This document shows positions 45,374-57,400 of a stretch of 64,000 nucleotides of DNA, piece by piece. Origin of the DNA: Wyeomyia smithii (Eukaryota > Arthropoda > Insecta > Diptera > Culicidae); the NCBI RefSeq assembly GCF_029784165.1, contig NC_073695.1, positions 201,333,136-201,397,135 on the forward strand, in the 5' to 3' direction. Numbering within the stretch: the stretch's first letter is position 1; each line of letters begins with the position of its first letter. The position numbers and the translations under genes were made by a program. The notes beneath the pieces are model-generated. The model was not told the DNA's origin, searched no databases, and worked only from the letters and a program-made list of their open reading frames with translations.

Positions 45374-46850
45374 TAGCGAAAATGGTGTCGTAGTTGCTGC
45401 CAACAAAGAAACGATGGAAATAAAAGCTTGCGTTACAGCAACTCTCGGTCCAGTGTGCCAGAAAAAAGGAGCTGAGATTTAAGTACTCGACGTGCAATCC
45501 GTCCTTATCATGTGACGGTGATGCAGATTGTGAAACGGGGATTCAAGGTTGTATTTCAATCCAGCGGCTGTGGGATCTACACTACGCAAGGTTAACTGGT
45601 AACAACTGGAGTCGTCAAGAAAAATTTCTTCAACCTGGTCTTAGGACTAGTCAGGCAATGTTCAGCTCTGTCATTGCATTTGCAGAAACTTGACACTACA
45701 ACAGGTGCCGCTTACGGAAGGCAAATAGCAAACGAAAAACGCAGTGATTGTACGGAACCAAACAACTAACGATAATATGCCGGAGCATAATGGACTGGTG
45801 GAGCGTGCCAATAGGACAATTGCCGAACGGCACCTTCGCTAATCCTTCTGGGCCGAGGTAACAGCACTGGAATTTTACCTTGTAAATCGATCTCCCACTC
45901 ACGGACACAAGTTGAGTCTTGAAGAGGACATGAGCGAACGGGAATCGGGCGTTTCCAATGTTAGAGTGTTTGTACTGAAGGCCATGATGCAAGTGGATTC
46001 AAAGTCGAGACCATGCATACTGACTTGATTTAAGAAGAAGACAAAAGGCCACCGTTTATATGATCCCAAGACGAAGTATACCCTGAACAATGAAGAGGTG
46101 TGTTAGGTATGTAAAAGGTCTACCGTCAAATGAATTATAGTTCCAGTAGTTTTCGGTACCGACAATTTGAAATGTTCTTGTCAGCAAACATTATGATAAA
46201 GCAGCATACGAAACTGAAGGCTGAAGAAGCTGAAGACTCCAATGACACATCTGTTGACACCAACGATGTGAAAGTGCTTCCTCCATGACAATCTCCAAAT
46301 CCACCTTGGTCACAGGTGTTGAGGCGCAGTGGAAGGGAGCACGTATTTTCAAGTAAGTATAGAGACTTTACGTTCAGAACAAAGGTCTCCCCATCAGTTC
46401 AAATCTCCCGGTCAAATCTGTTGAACCGCGTGGAGTCGGTAGTTCCATAGACGAAATCAGCGATCTTGAACAATGCTTGGCGTTGGAATCTACCCGCGGA
46501 TCAACCGCAATGGATAAACCGAAAATCTAAAGGAATGCAATGGCTTCACCGTACGCAGAGAACTGGAAGCAGGTAATGACGGACGAACTGCAATCGATTC
46601 GCGCCAATTATATCTGATGGATCAGAATACGTAGAAAACCACTTTCTGGACGTTGATGGAAGTCGCAGCGAAAATAAACATAACCGTGAATTGTAATCAC
46701 GAGGTGGAGATATATGCAAGCGCATGATGCGGTACTTCAAGGGAAGGATTAACTACCGACTACGTTTGAGCAGGAATAGTGAAAACGGAATAAACATCCG
46801 TTCGTTGCTGAACTGGCAAACAGCGAATTCGTGTTAAAAATAAATAACGT
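45374..46850 (+). pseudogene. Ty1/copia pol relic
   Basis: Scattered + strand coding pieces in copia order. ENGVVVAANKETMEIK (45380) and GFKVVFQSSGCGIYTT (45530-45590) recall the protease-to-integrase region. MPEHNGLVERANRTIAERH (45778-45835) is the conserved C-terminal part of the copia integrase core, followed by SFWAEVTALEFYLVNRSP. YAENWKQVMTDELQSI (46552-46600) marks the RT entry, and MRYFKGRINYRLRL (46728-46770) the RNase H side. The catalytic RT blocks between them are deleted. Several stops and frameshifts are present. It is an old, inactive remnant. Confidence 0.65.
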
Positions 46851-46976
46851 ATAATAGTTGAATAGAAAGTAGAATAGTTGAAAAGCTATAATCTTCCTTT
46901 TTTTCAGTTTGCGCTCTAGGGCAATTTTTTTTTCACTTTTGTCAACCAGTGTTATTAACCAATTATTAAATTTAAG
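46851..46976 (+). other. end of dynein intron 1 with branch site and acceptor
   Basis: Contains a T-rich tract (46929-46940), a TTATTAAC branch-like motif (46952-46959) and the AAG acceptor at 46974-46976. An in-frame stop at 46956-46958 shows that the coding exon cannot extend further left than this. Confidence 0.6.
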
Positions 46977-48404
46977 GAAAAAGTAAAACTCTGCCGTCGC
47001 AAGACTGAAGACCTAGACGACATCGTTCCGAAACCCGAGTCCTACTACGTCGACCAGCTGCGGGAGCACGCGAGGCGTGCCCCGGTCCCAAAAATGCTTT
47101 CTAAAACAGAAGATAAGATATTGTCGTTCGTACCAAAGCGCTTGCGGCAGCAGTACCCTGCATTGCTAGCATCGTACATGACCGACGTTCACGAAGACTT
47201 CGACAAAGTGATGAAAGCCTTCAGCTGCCAAAAAATCTTCAAGCCCGGCCCCGATGATTATGTTCCATCGAGAGAAAAATTCGAGTTCAAGCGTCTTGGC
47301 CGGACAGCGAACTACAAAAATTTCCTCAAACACAGAGCCACCATTCAGAAAAATCTGCTGATTCCGTATCCGTTCATTCGGTGTATCATTCACTACTCCT
47401 ATACGGATTTTCCGCTCGTATTGAATGATTTCGCAAATTATAGGTTGAAGTCGGAGATCACCTTGAATGAGCTTCGCGATATGGCCAAGAAGGAGTTGCA
47501 ATCCAGCAACACCTTCATTGCCCAGGAGTGGTATCCCAAGATCACGAGGGTACTCAAGAAGCACTATGATCGTCGTACGCTGCCGAAATCCATGTGGCCG
47601 AAGGTGATCAGTTGCGCATCCAGTCTGATCAACCGACAGCTGAATGAGTTGAAATTGCGCACCATCGAGCATCTTGAACGTACCGTTCTCAATGTTCACA
47701 AAATTCCTCAAATGAAAATTCTTGCTATATGCGACGACGGCATCGATCTGTTTCCCAGCCTGAACGATATTTACAGTGTGTACCAGAACGCGATCGAGGA
47801 TATTGCAGCCATAGGCTCCCGTCTGTCGCCGCTCGAGAATATGATCGACGCTCAGGCATTTGTGACAAAGGCGAATTTTATGAAGATTGGAATCGGTGAC
47901 ATATCGCTGCAGGAGATGCACGACGAACTGCAGATTGCTCTGGAAAAGACGTTCGAACCGTTGGCCAGCTACCTGAGGGACTTCCAGGAGCAATTTGCAG
48001 GACTGATCAGTAAAGAGACACGTGACGAACTGGATGAGTTCCTCAGTGAGTCCCGTTCGTTCGACGAATACCTGCAGAAGATTGACGATTTTCAGGCGTA
48101 CAACGAGAAGATCAAGAATATGGTAATGAAGGAGTACTTCTACGTTGCCATCGTGAATCAATCGGATGCGATCGGCAGCCTGCGGAAACTGGTTCGGGAG
48201 TACATCGAGCGAATCGCGGAAAGCATTGCGGTGGAACATAGGAGGGAAAGCCAACGGATTTGCCGGGCTTTCGAAGAGATTAAAGATCGTGCGCTGGAAA
48301 TACCAACATCGACTGAACAGCTTATGGCTAACGGAGAATACATGACACGGGCTAAGACGGAAACCATCGAGGAACTTCGGGAGAAAATACAAGCCTCCAT
48401 GAGG
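46977..48404 (+). CDS. dynein exon 2 (tail, 476 codons)
   Basis: Phase 0 at both ends. It opens with EKVKLCRRKTEDLDD and ends ASMR|GTATGG. It encodes the helical tail (dynein heavy chain N-terminal region 2 part) that binds intermediate and light chains. GC content rises sharply relative to the intron. The large antisense open frame over this exon is a shadow. Confidence 0.9.
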
Positions 48405-51400
48405 GTATGGTTTGCTTTAGCTATTGATGATGTTAATAGATTGTTTTGATTAAACATTTTTTTTAGATTGGAGCTTATTTGGTGGAGTTGATTGAGCTGC
48501 CACCCGACCACATGGACGTACAGGTGGAAAGCATCAATTGGTACTTCCGTATTCAAGCCGTATTTGATGTGAACTCAACTAACTTCGAGACGTACAAGTT
48601 TCAATTTGAAGAGAAGCTTCAAGATGTAACGAAACAACTAAATGAAAAGATGGAGGAAATGATACCGGATATCGCCATCATCAATGACATGACGGAAACG
48701 GAAAAGTTTCGTGACTACATTATGCTGCTCCAGGGTTACATTGATCAAATCTTTATCTTCGAGGATCATGTCAAGTGGATTAACAAGGAGGAAGTGCTGT
48801 TCAAATTTCCTAAGTCGCAGTATGCGGTGCTAGAAGCGATCAAGACGTTCGTCGTACCTTTCTATAAATTGATCAGGTGAAATTATTTAGCATAATGTCA
48901 CTTATACTTAAATTTTTACCTCTCGTTATTGTTTCGCGGTCATTACGCAGATTGTGTATGCGTTGGTTACGCTACTACAATGTTTGGATGGACGGACCAT
49001 TTGAATACCTAGAACCACACTTCGTTGAATCCAAAACGGAGGAATTTTTAAAGGAATTTCAAAAGACGCAAAAGTACTACCGTAATCGCATTAAAGCGGA
49101 CATGCTGGAAAATACCCTTTGCAAGTTTAAGGTATCGTTCATTACCATCATCCTCTACTGCTAAACGTAAGTTTATATAAATGTATATTTTAGGGTCAAA
49201 CCGAAGATCCAGATCCGGAGAAACATCCATGCCCGTTAAAGCTGTGCGCTCGAATGACGCAATCCATCAAGGACTTTCATATGGGAGTGTATATTGTTAA
49301 CATCATGTGCAATCCAGCGTTGAAGGATCGTCATTGGGACGAAATGTCGGAAATCGCTGGCTTTGATCTCACTCCGGATGCGGGTACAACACTCCGCAAA
49401 ATAATCAAGTACAACTTGGAACATGATTTGGACAAGTTTGAGATTGTTAGTATTGGCGCGAATAAAGAGTTGCAGCTGCAGAAAAGTTTGGCAGCTATGA
49501 TCAAAGAGTGGGAATCCATCGATTTCAAGTTGAATGCGTTTAAAGACACCAATATCAATATATTGTCCGGGTTGGACGAAATTCAAGCGGTTCTAGACGA
49601 TCACATTATCAAAACTCTGGCAATGCGTGGTTCTGCTTTCGTAAAACCATGTGAGAAAGAAGTGAAGGAGTGGTTCAAAACGTTGACACGTGTACATAAA
49701 ACATTAGAGCAGTGGGGAAAGGTGCAGAGCACTTGGTTGTATTTGCTGCCGATATTCTCCTCGGCCGATATCGTGGCACAAATGCCGAATGAAGGAAGAA
49801 TGTTTCAGCAAGTGGACAAAACATATCGCATGTATATGAAGGCAGTGGAAGGCAATCGATCAGTGATAAACATAGCAGCTGCCAAGGGAGTTCTAGAGGC
49901 GTTGGAGCAAGCCAACGAATTGATGGAGGAAATCACGAACGGTGTTAACGAGTATCTGGAGAAGAAACGGCTTTATTTCCCTAGATTTTTCTTTCTGTCG
50001 AACGATGAAATGTTAGAAATCCTTTCAGAAACAAAGGATCCACTGCGAGTTCAGCCACATCTGAGCAAGTGTTTCGAAGGAATCAACAGACTAGAGTTTG
50101 ATCAGGCCTTGGACATACGTTCGATGTTTAGCATAGAGAAAGAACAGGTTCAATTCGTAGAGAAAGTGTCAACATCTGAAGCTCGAGGCAGTGTCGAGAA
50201 ATGGTTGGTCCGGGTGGAGGATGAAATGTTGAAGGCCGTTTTGAATGAAATAAAAGGAAGTTACGAAGCGTACAAGGAGAAGGCCCGCGATTCTTGGGTA
50301 CTGGATTGGCCCGGCATGGTTGTGCTTTGTGTTTCGCAAATTTTTTGGGCTGCCAATATTCATGCCTGTCTCGGTGGAAAACAGAACGCTGTCGAGGAGT
50401 TTTTCAACCGGCTGCAGGTCGAGCTGATGGATGTTGTTAAATTAATTCGTTCGAAGGAGATTACAAATTTGGATCGAATTACGATCAAAGCGTTGATCGT
50501 TATTGACGTCCACGCAAAGGATGTAGTAGAAGAACTTATCAAGCAGCAGGTTCGCTCTGAAAATGATTTCCAGTGGTTGGCACAGTTGCGTTACTATTGG
50601 AACGCGGAGCAAGTGACGGTGAAGATTATAAATGCTTCGGTTAGGTTCGCTTGTGAATATCTGGGGAATTCGGATCGGTTGGTTATAACTCCGTTAACTG
50701 ATCGGTGCTACAGAACATTGATGGGTGCCTACCAGCTGCATCTGAATGGCGCACCCGAAGGCCCAGCTGGGACGGGTAAAACGGAAACTACCAAAGATTT
50801 GGCCAAGGCGCTGGCAGTACAGTGTAAAGTGTTCAACTGTTCCGACGGATTGGATTATAAAGCTATGGGGAAGTTTTTCAAGGGATTAGCTTCGTCGGGA
50901 GCATGGGCCTGTTTCGATGAGTTCAACCGAATAGAGCTGGAGGTGTTATCAGTTGTGGCTCAGCAAATTATGTGTATCATAGTGGCGGTTCGGGCTGGTG
51001 TCCAAAAATTTATTTTTGAAGGAACTGAGCTGAATTTGAATCCAGCTTGCTACGTTTGTATCACTATGAATCCAGGATACGCTGGGCGGTCAGAGTTGCC
51101 AGATAATTTGAAGGTGCTATTCAGAACTGTCGCTATGATGGTACCGGACTACGCCATGATCGGAGAAATAACCTTGTATTCCTTTGGTTTTACCAATGCA
51201 CGAACTTTGGCGGTTAAAATTGTCACTACTTATCGACTTTGTTCCGAGCAGCTTTCGTCTCAAAATCACTACGACTACGGCATGAGAGCGGTTAAAACAG
51301 TCTTGCAAGCCTGTGGCAATCTGAAAAAATCATTTCCAGATGAGGATGAAGAAATATTGTTGCTGAGATCACTTTTGGATGTAAATTTACCAAAGTTTCT

Positions 51401-54400
51401 TCGGAAAGATGTTCCTCTTTTTGAGGGGATCATCTCGGACCTTTTCCCAGGTGTAGAACTTCCTCAGGCTGATTATATGTTGCTTACCAATGCATTCAAT
51501 GAGGTTTGCCGGGATATGAAGTTACAACCAAAAGACACCTTCCTGACGAAGATCATACAAACGTACGAGATGATTATTGTTCGCCACGGATTCATGATGG
51601 TAGGTCAACCATTTTCAGCAAAATCTATGACCTTGAAAGTGCTGGCCGAATGTCTTACGAAGTTGAAAGGCCAAAGCGATAACCCTTATTTTCAACGAGT
51701 GCAGTACGAGGTGGTGAATCCCAAAGCGATTACAATGGGTCAACTCTATGGTGCATTCGATCCGATATCCTATGAATGGACCGATGGCATTGCCTCAACT
51801 ATATTCCGAAGATTTGCCATCGACACGAAACCCGATCGGAAGTGGTTGATTTTTGACGGTCCGGTCGATGCCGTGTGGATAGAAAATATGAACACGGTAT
51901 TAGACGATAACAAGAAGCTGTGTTTGACGTCTGGCGAGGTCATTACTATGACGGGGGAAATGTCGATGATATTCGAGGTTATGGACCTGGAGCAGGCTTC
52001 ACCGGCAACGGTTTCGAGATGTGGTATGATTTTTATGGAACCATCCGTTATCGGGTGGGAGGCTCTCGCCATGTCGTGGATAGAGCGTTGCAACAAACAG
52101 TGGACAACGGACTGGGAGCACTTTTTGCTGGAAATTTACCGTTGGATTATTCCGGATTGTTTGAAGTTCATAAGACGACAGTGTAGGCAGTATCTCTACC
52201 CGGGTGATATGAATTTAATCGTGTGTACGATGAATATCTTTGAAATGGTGATTGATGAAGCTGTTAACGAAAGTCCTGACGAGTATGGAAAGCATCTGTT
52301 TACGTGGTTTCAAGCGGCATTGATGTACTCAGTTGTTTGGGGATTGGCGGGAGTTTTGGACATGGATTCGAAAATTAAGTTTGATGAGTATTATCGAGAG
52401 GTGAAACTTGGTTGTGTTTAGTTCAATGATAGCTCGTACTGAATTGCGATTTTCTTCTAGATTTGGAAGGGAACTGAAGAAAGCCATCCCGTTCCGGATG
52501 TTTTGGGAAAAATAGATGTGTCAATGCCCGGTGAGGGGATGATAATGGACTATGTGTACTGCTTCAAGCAAAAAGGCAGTTGGCGATATTATTCGGACAT
52601 GGTACGACAGATGAAGAATGAAGTTGGCATTACGCTTCTGGTGCCCACTTTGGATTCTGTTCGATACATGCATATAATCGATATTCATATTAAGGTACCG
52701 TTATTTTGCTTTAATAACTAAATAATACCGCATGATTTATTACAGAGCAAAAAACCCCTGCTTTTGGTGGGTCCAACAGGCACAGGAAAAACATACTATT
52801 TCCAGAACTATCTGATGAGCAAAATGGATCAAACTACGTACCTTCCCACTCTGATCACATTTACATCGCAGATTACAGCCAATCAAACCCAGGAATTGAT
52901 CATCTCCAAATTGATGAAGAAGAGGCGTGGTCTGTACGGACCGGCGGACGATAAAACCAGTGTGCTTTTCATCGATGACATGAACATGCCAGCGAAAGAA
53001 ATTTACGGTGCGCAACCACCGATCGAGTTGATACGGCAGTACTTCGACTACGGGCACTGGTACGACCTAAAGGACGCGTCGAAGTTATTTTTGCAGAAAA
53101 TTCTTGTGATGGCTGCTTGCGGTCTGCCCGGTGGTAGCCGACAGAACGTTTATGAGAGGTTTCTTTGTCACTTCGATATCTTCGCGATCAGTAACTTCAA
53201 CGACGAAACCATGTTTAAAATCTTCACAAACGTTTTACTGGATGGTTATCGGAAGGGAGGTCATGCAACGGATGTTACCACAGTGGTGAACATGATCGTC
53301 AACGCAACCCTGAAAACGTATCAGTTTGCGTGCGAGAAGTTGCTACCGACTCCTGCGAAATCGCATTACATTTTCAATCTGCGAGATGTTTCACGTGTGA
53401 TCAGTGGCTGCTCGATGTTGAAACGTGAATCAGTCGAGAGTAAAAAAGTGTTCCCGAGACTCTGGATGCACGAGACGATGCGTGTGTTTTACGATCGTTT
53501 GGTTGACGAAACAGACAGACGGTTCGTATTCGACAAATTGAACCAGAATCTCAAAACATATTTCAAAGAGAAAACAGAACAACTTTTGCCGGATTTCTTT
53601 CATGCAGAAACGGGCGCAGTAAATTTGGGAAACCTAAACAATCTTCTTTTCGGTAGTTATTTTGACGTAGACGCTGAAATGGAAGACCGGAAATATGAGG
53701 AGATACCACAAATCGAACAGTTTAGAGATTTGGCTAATAGAGATTTGGCGGAATATAACAGTGCTCACAAGGCAAAAATGGATATCGTTTTGTTCCAGTA
53801 CGCGCTGCAACATTTGAATAAAATTTGCCGTATTATGTCCATGTCCTGTGGAAGCTGTATGCTAGTTGGAATGGGTGGCTCCGGTCGCCAATCGTTGACC
53901 AAATTGGCTGCCCAAATATGCGGACAGTCTCTGTTCCAGCCAGAAATTACGAAATACTACGGAATCAATGAATGGCGAGAAGATTTGAAGAAAGTTCTTA
54001 AAGAAGCAGGTGGAATGGGTCGTGATACTGTTTTCTTGCTGACTGAAGCTCAGCTAAAAGAGGAAGCCTTTCTTCAGGATATTGATTGTTTACTAAACCT
54101 GGGTGAAGTTCCGAATATTTTCCCAATAGATGAAAAGCAAGAGATTCTGGAAATGGTCCGCTTGGCTGCCCAAGGAGGTAATCGTAACTTAGATGTCAGC
54201 CCCTTGGAGGTTTTTCAGTTTTTCGTCAATCGTTGCAAGCAAAAACTTCACATCGTAATCTGCTTCAGTCCAATTGGATCTGCTTTGCGAAACAGAATTC
54301 GACTATATCCATCTTTGGTGAATTGCTGTACGATCAATTGGTTTGATGCATGGCCGGAGGATGCATTGGAGAAAGTCGCTGAAATGTACATGAAAGAACT

Positions 54401-57400
54401 TAGCGTCCCAGCCACGATCAAGGAAGCAATAGTGGTAACCTGCAAGCATTTCCACGTGGTCGCCAGAGAAACTTCCGCTGAGTTCGCGGCATCAACAGGT
54501 CGTGTCACGTACGTCACATCTGCTTCTTATCTAGAACTAATAAAATGCTTCCGAAATCTCACCAAGAAACACCAAACGGAAATTATGCAGAATAAGATGC
54601 GTTATCTGGCTGGTTTAGAGAAACTGGACGCAGCAGCAGCTGCTGTCTCAGTCATGCAGAAGGAGTTAAATGCCTTACAGCCTACTTTATTGGTAATGGC
54701 CGAACAGTCGCGAAAAATGACGGAGCAGATTGAAAAAGAATCCATCGAAGCAGCCGCCGCTACTGAACAGGTTAAAAAGGATGAGCTTGTCGCTAACGTT
54801 CAGGCCGCCGAAGCACAAGTGCTGAAAGCCGACTGCGAGAAGGATCTGGCTGGTGCCATTCCAATTTTAGAAGAAGCTATCCAAGCTTTGAACACACTAA
54901 AGCCGAACGACATAACTCTCGTGAAGTCAATGAAAAATCCACCCGAAGTGGTGAAACTGGTGATGGCTGCGGTATGTGTGATGAAAGGGATTACTCCGGA
55001 CAAGGTTGCCGATCAGGCAACGGGGAAAAAAATGCTTGACTATTGGGCACCGAGTAAGCGACTGCTGGGGGATATGGCATTCCTGCAAACTCTAAAGGAT
55101 TTCGACAAAGACAACATCAACCCTGACATCATGAAGAAGATTCGCAAAGAGTATATTCCTCATAAGGACTTCCAACCGCACATTGTGGCAAAAGCGTCTA
55201 GCGCCGCCGAAGGTCTGTGCAAATGGGTCATAGCTATGGATTTGTATGATGCGGTCGCGAAGATTGTTGCTCCGAAAAAAGAGAAACTGCGTCAAGCTGA
55301 GAAGGAGTACGCAGAAACCATGGCACTGCTGACTGAAAAACGGCAACTGGCAGCCAACTTGGAACGACGGGTTGCCGAGTTGAATGATAACCTAGACGAA
55401 GCGAACCAAAGAAAACAGGAAGTAGAGGATGAGGTCCAGTTGTGTAAAGATAAACTACAACGAGCGGAAACCTTGATAGGCGGTCTTGGAGGGGAGAAAA
55501 GTCGATGGACGCTGGCAGCGGAAAGACTTCAAAATTTGTACGATAGCTTGGCTGGCGATATTCTCGTGTCCAGTGGAGTTATTGCTTATCTGGCTCCATT
55601 GAATGCGAGCTTCCGTAATCATTGTATTGAAAATTGGCATGCGTTTGTCCGTGAAATGAAAATTCCTTGCTCGAGCACGTATAGTCTGGTGGACATATTA
55701 GGGTCGAAGATCAAAATTCAAAAGTGGAACATTGCCGGCTTGCCAACGGATGCATTTTCGGTGGAAAATGGAATCATCATGGATAGCTCCAACCGGTACA
55801 GTTTGTTTATAGATCCTCAGTTTCAGGCGAACAAGTGGATCAGAAATATGGAAAGGAGTAACCACTTGCAGATCATGAAGTTTTCCCAGCCAGACTATAT
55901 GAAACGATTGGAAGTGTGCATAGAGCATGGCTGGCCAGCGTTGATTGAAAATATCTTCGAAGATCTGGAGGCTCCTCTAGATCCGGTGCTGAATCGAAAC
56001 ACCTTCATTCAGGGTGGAGTTGAATATTTAAGTTTGGGTGATAATGTTATTGCAATGTCACCGAAATTTCGACTGTATCTAACATCTGGACTTAGAAACC
56101 CACATTATTTGCCTGAGGTGTTCAACAAAGTAACTATCGTAAACTTTGCTCTCACTGTCAAAGGTCTGGAGGACCAGCTGCTCGGAATAGTGGTTGCTAA
56201 AGAACGGCCGGATCTTCAAGAGTTGCGTCAAAATCTAATACTACAGGGGGCTAAGAACGTTGCGATGCTGAAGGAAGTTGAGGATAAGATTTTGAAAACA
56301 CTCTCCGAGAGTAAAGGTGACATTTTGGAAGACGAAAGTGCCATAAAAATTCTGGACGATTCCAAACGAATTTCCACCGATATCGAGAGAAAACAGGAGG
56401 ATTCTAAAGAAATTGAAGCTAAAATCGAGGCATTCCGGCAGAATTACCGACCAGTTGCCACTCACTCTTCAACGCTGTACTACTGTATTACAGAACTGCC
56501 AAACATTGACCCAATGTATCAATTCTCGTTGGCATGGTTTGTCAACTTGTACATTTTCTCGATTGAAAATGCCAACCGAACCAAGGACCTGCTGCGCAGG
56601 TTAAAGTTTTTGATGGATGCCGTCACGCTCAACCTGTATAACAACGTATGCAGATCATTATTTGAACGAGATAAACTGCTCTTCTCATTCGTATTGACTA
56701 CTAAAATCATGATTTCTTGTAGTCAAATTGATCAGGGTGAATTCCAATATTTGCTAGTTGGAGGAGAGAAAAGCGCTGTGCAGCTACCAAACCCGGACCC
56801 AAGCTGGATAACAGAAAGGCTCTGGGAAGATATTTTACGTTTAGAGCAGCTACCAGAGTTTACCGGTTTCGTTAGCAGTTTCAGTGAGAATACAGCAGAT
56901 TGGAAGCGTTACTACGACACAGAGGATACTCACATGGAAAAGCTTCCAAGCCCATGGCAGGAAAAAACAAACCGTTTCGAAAAATTGATTCTTTTGCGAA
57001 CATTTAGACCCGATAAGGTCGTGCTAGCGATTGCAGAATTTGTCGCTTCGGAAATGGGTCCAGCGTACGTGTTACCACCACCGTTCGACATCGCTCGTTC
57101 GTATGAGGATTCTAACTGTCTAACGCCTTTGATATTTATTCTTTCACCTGGAGCTGATCCGATGAACGCATTGCTGTTGTTTGCCGAGAAGATGGGTTTT
57201 GATGAGACTTTTCAGTCCATTTCTCTGGGCCAAGGGCAAGGACCGATTGCGCAGAAAATTATCGAACGGGCTCAAGAGGAAGGCACCTGGGTATGTTTGC
57301 AGAATTGTCACCTGGCTGCCTCCTGGATGCCAACGCTCGAGTATCTCTGGGAGAATATGGACCTTTACAATACGGTGTCTTCATTTCGCTTGTGGCTTAC

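Noticed and set aside
47166..48392. 408-codon open frame on the minus strand
   Set aside because: It lies exactly antisense to dynein exon 2, whose + strand frame has family homology and splice sites. The antisense peptide shows no domain and is explained by codon bias.
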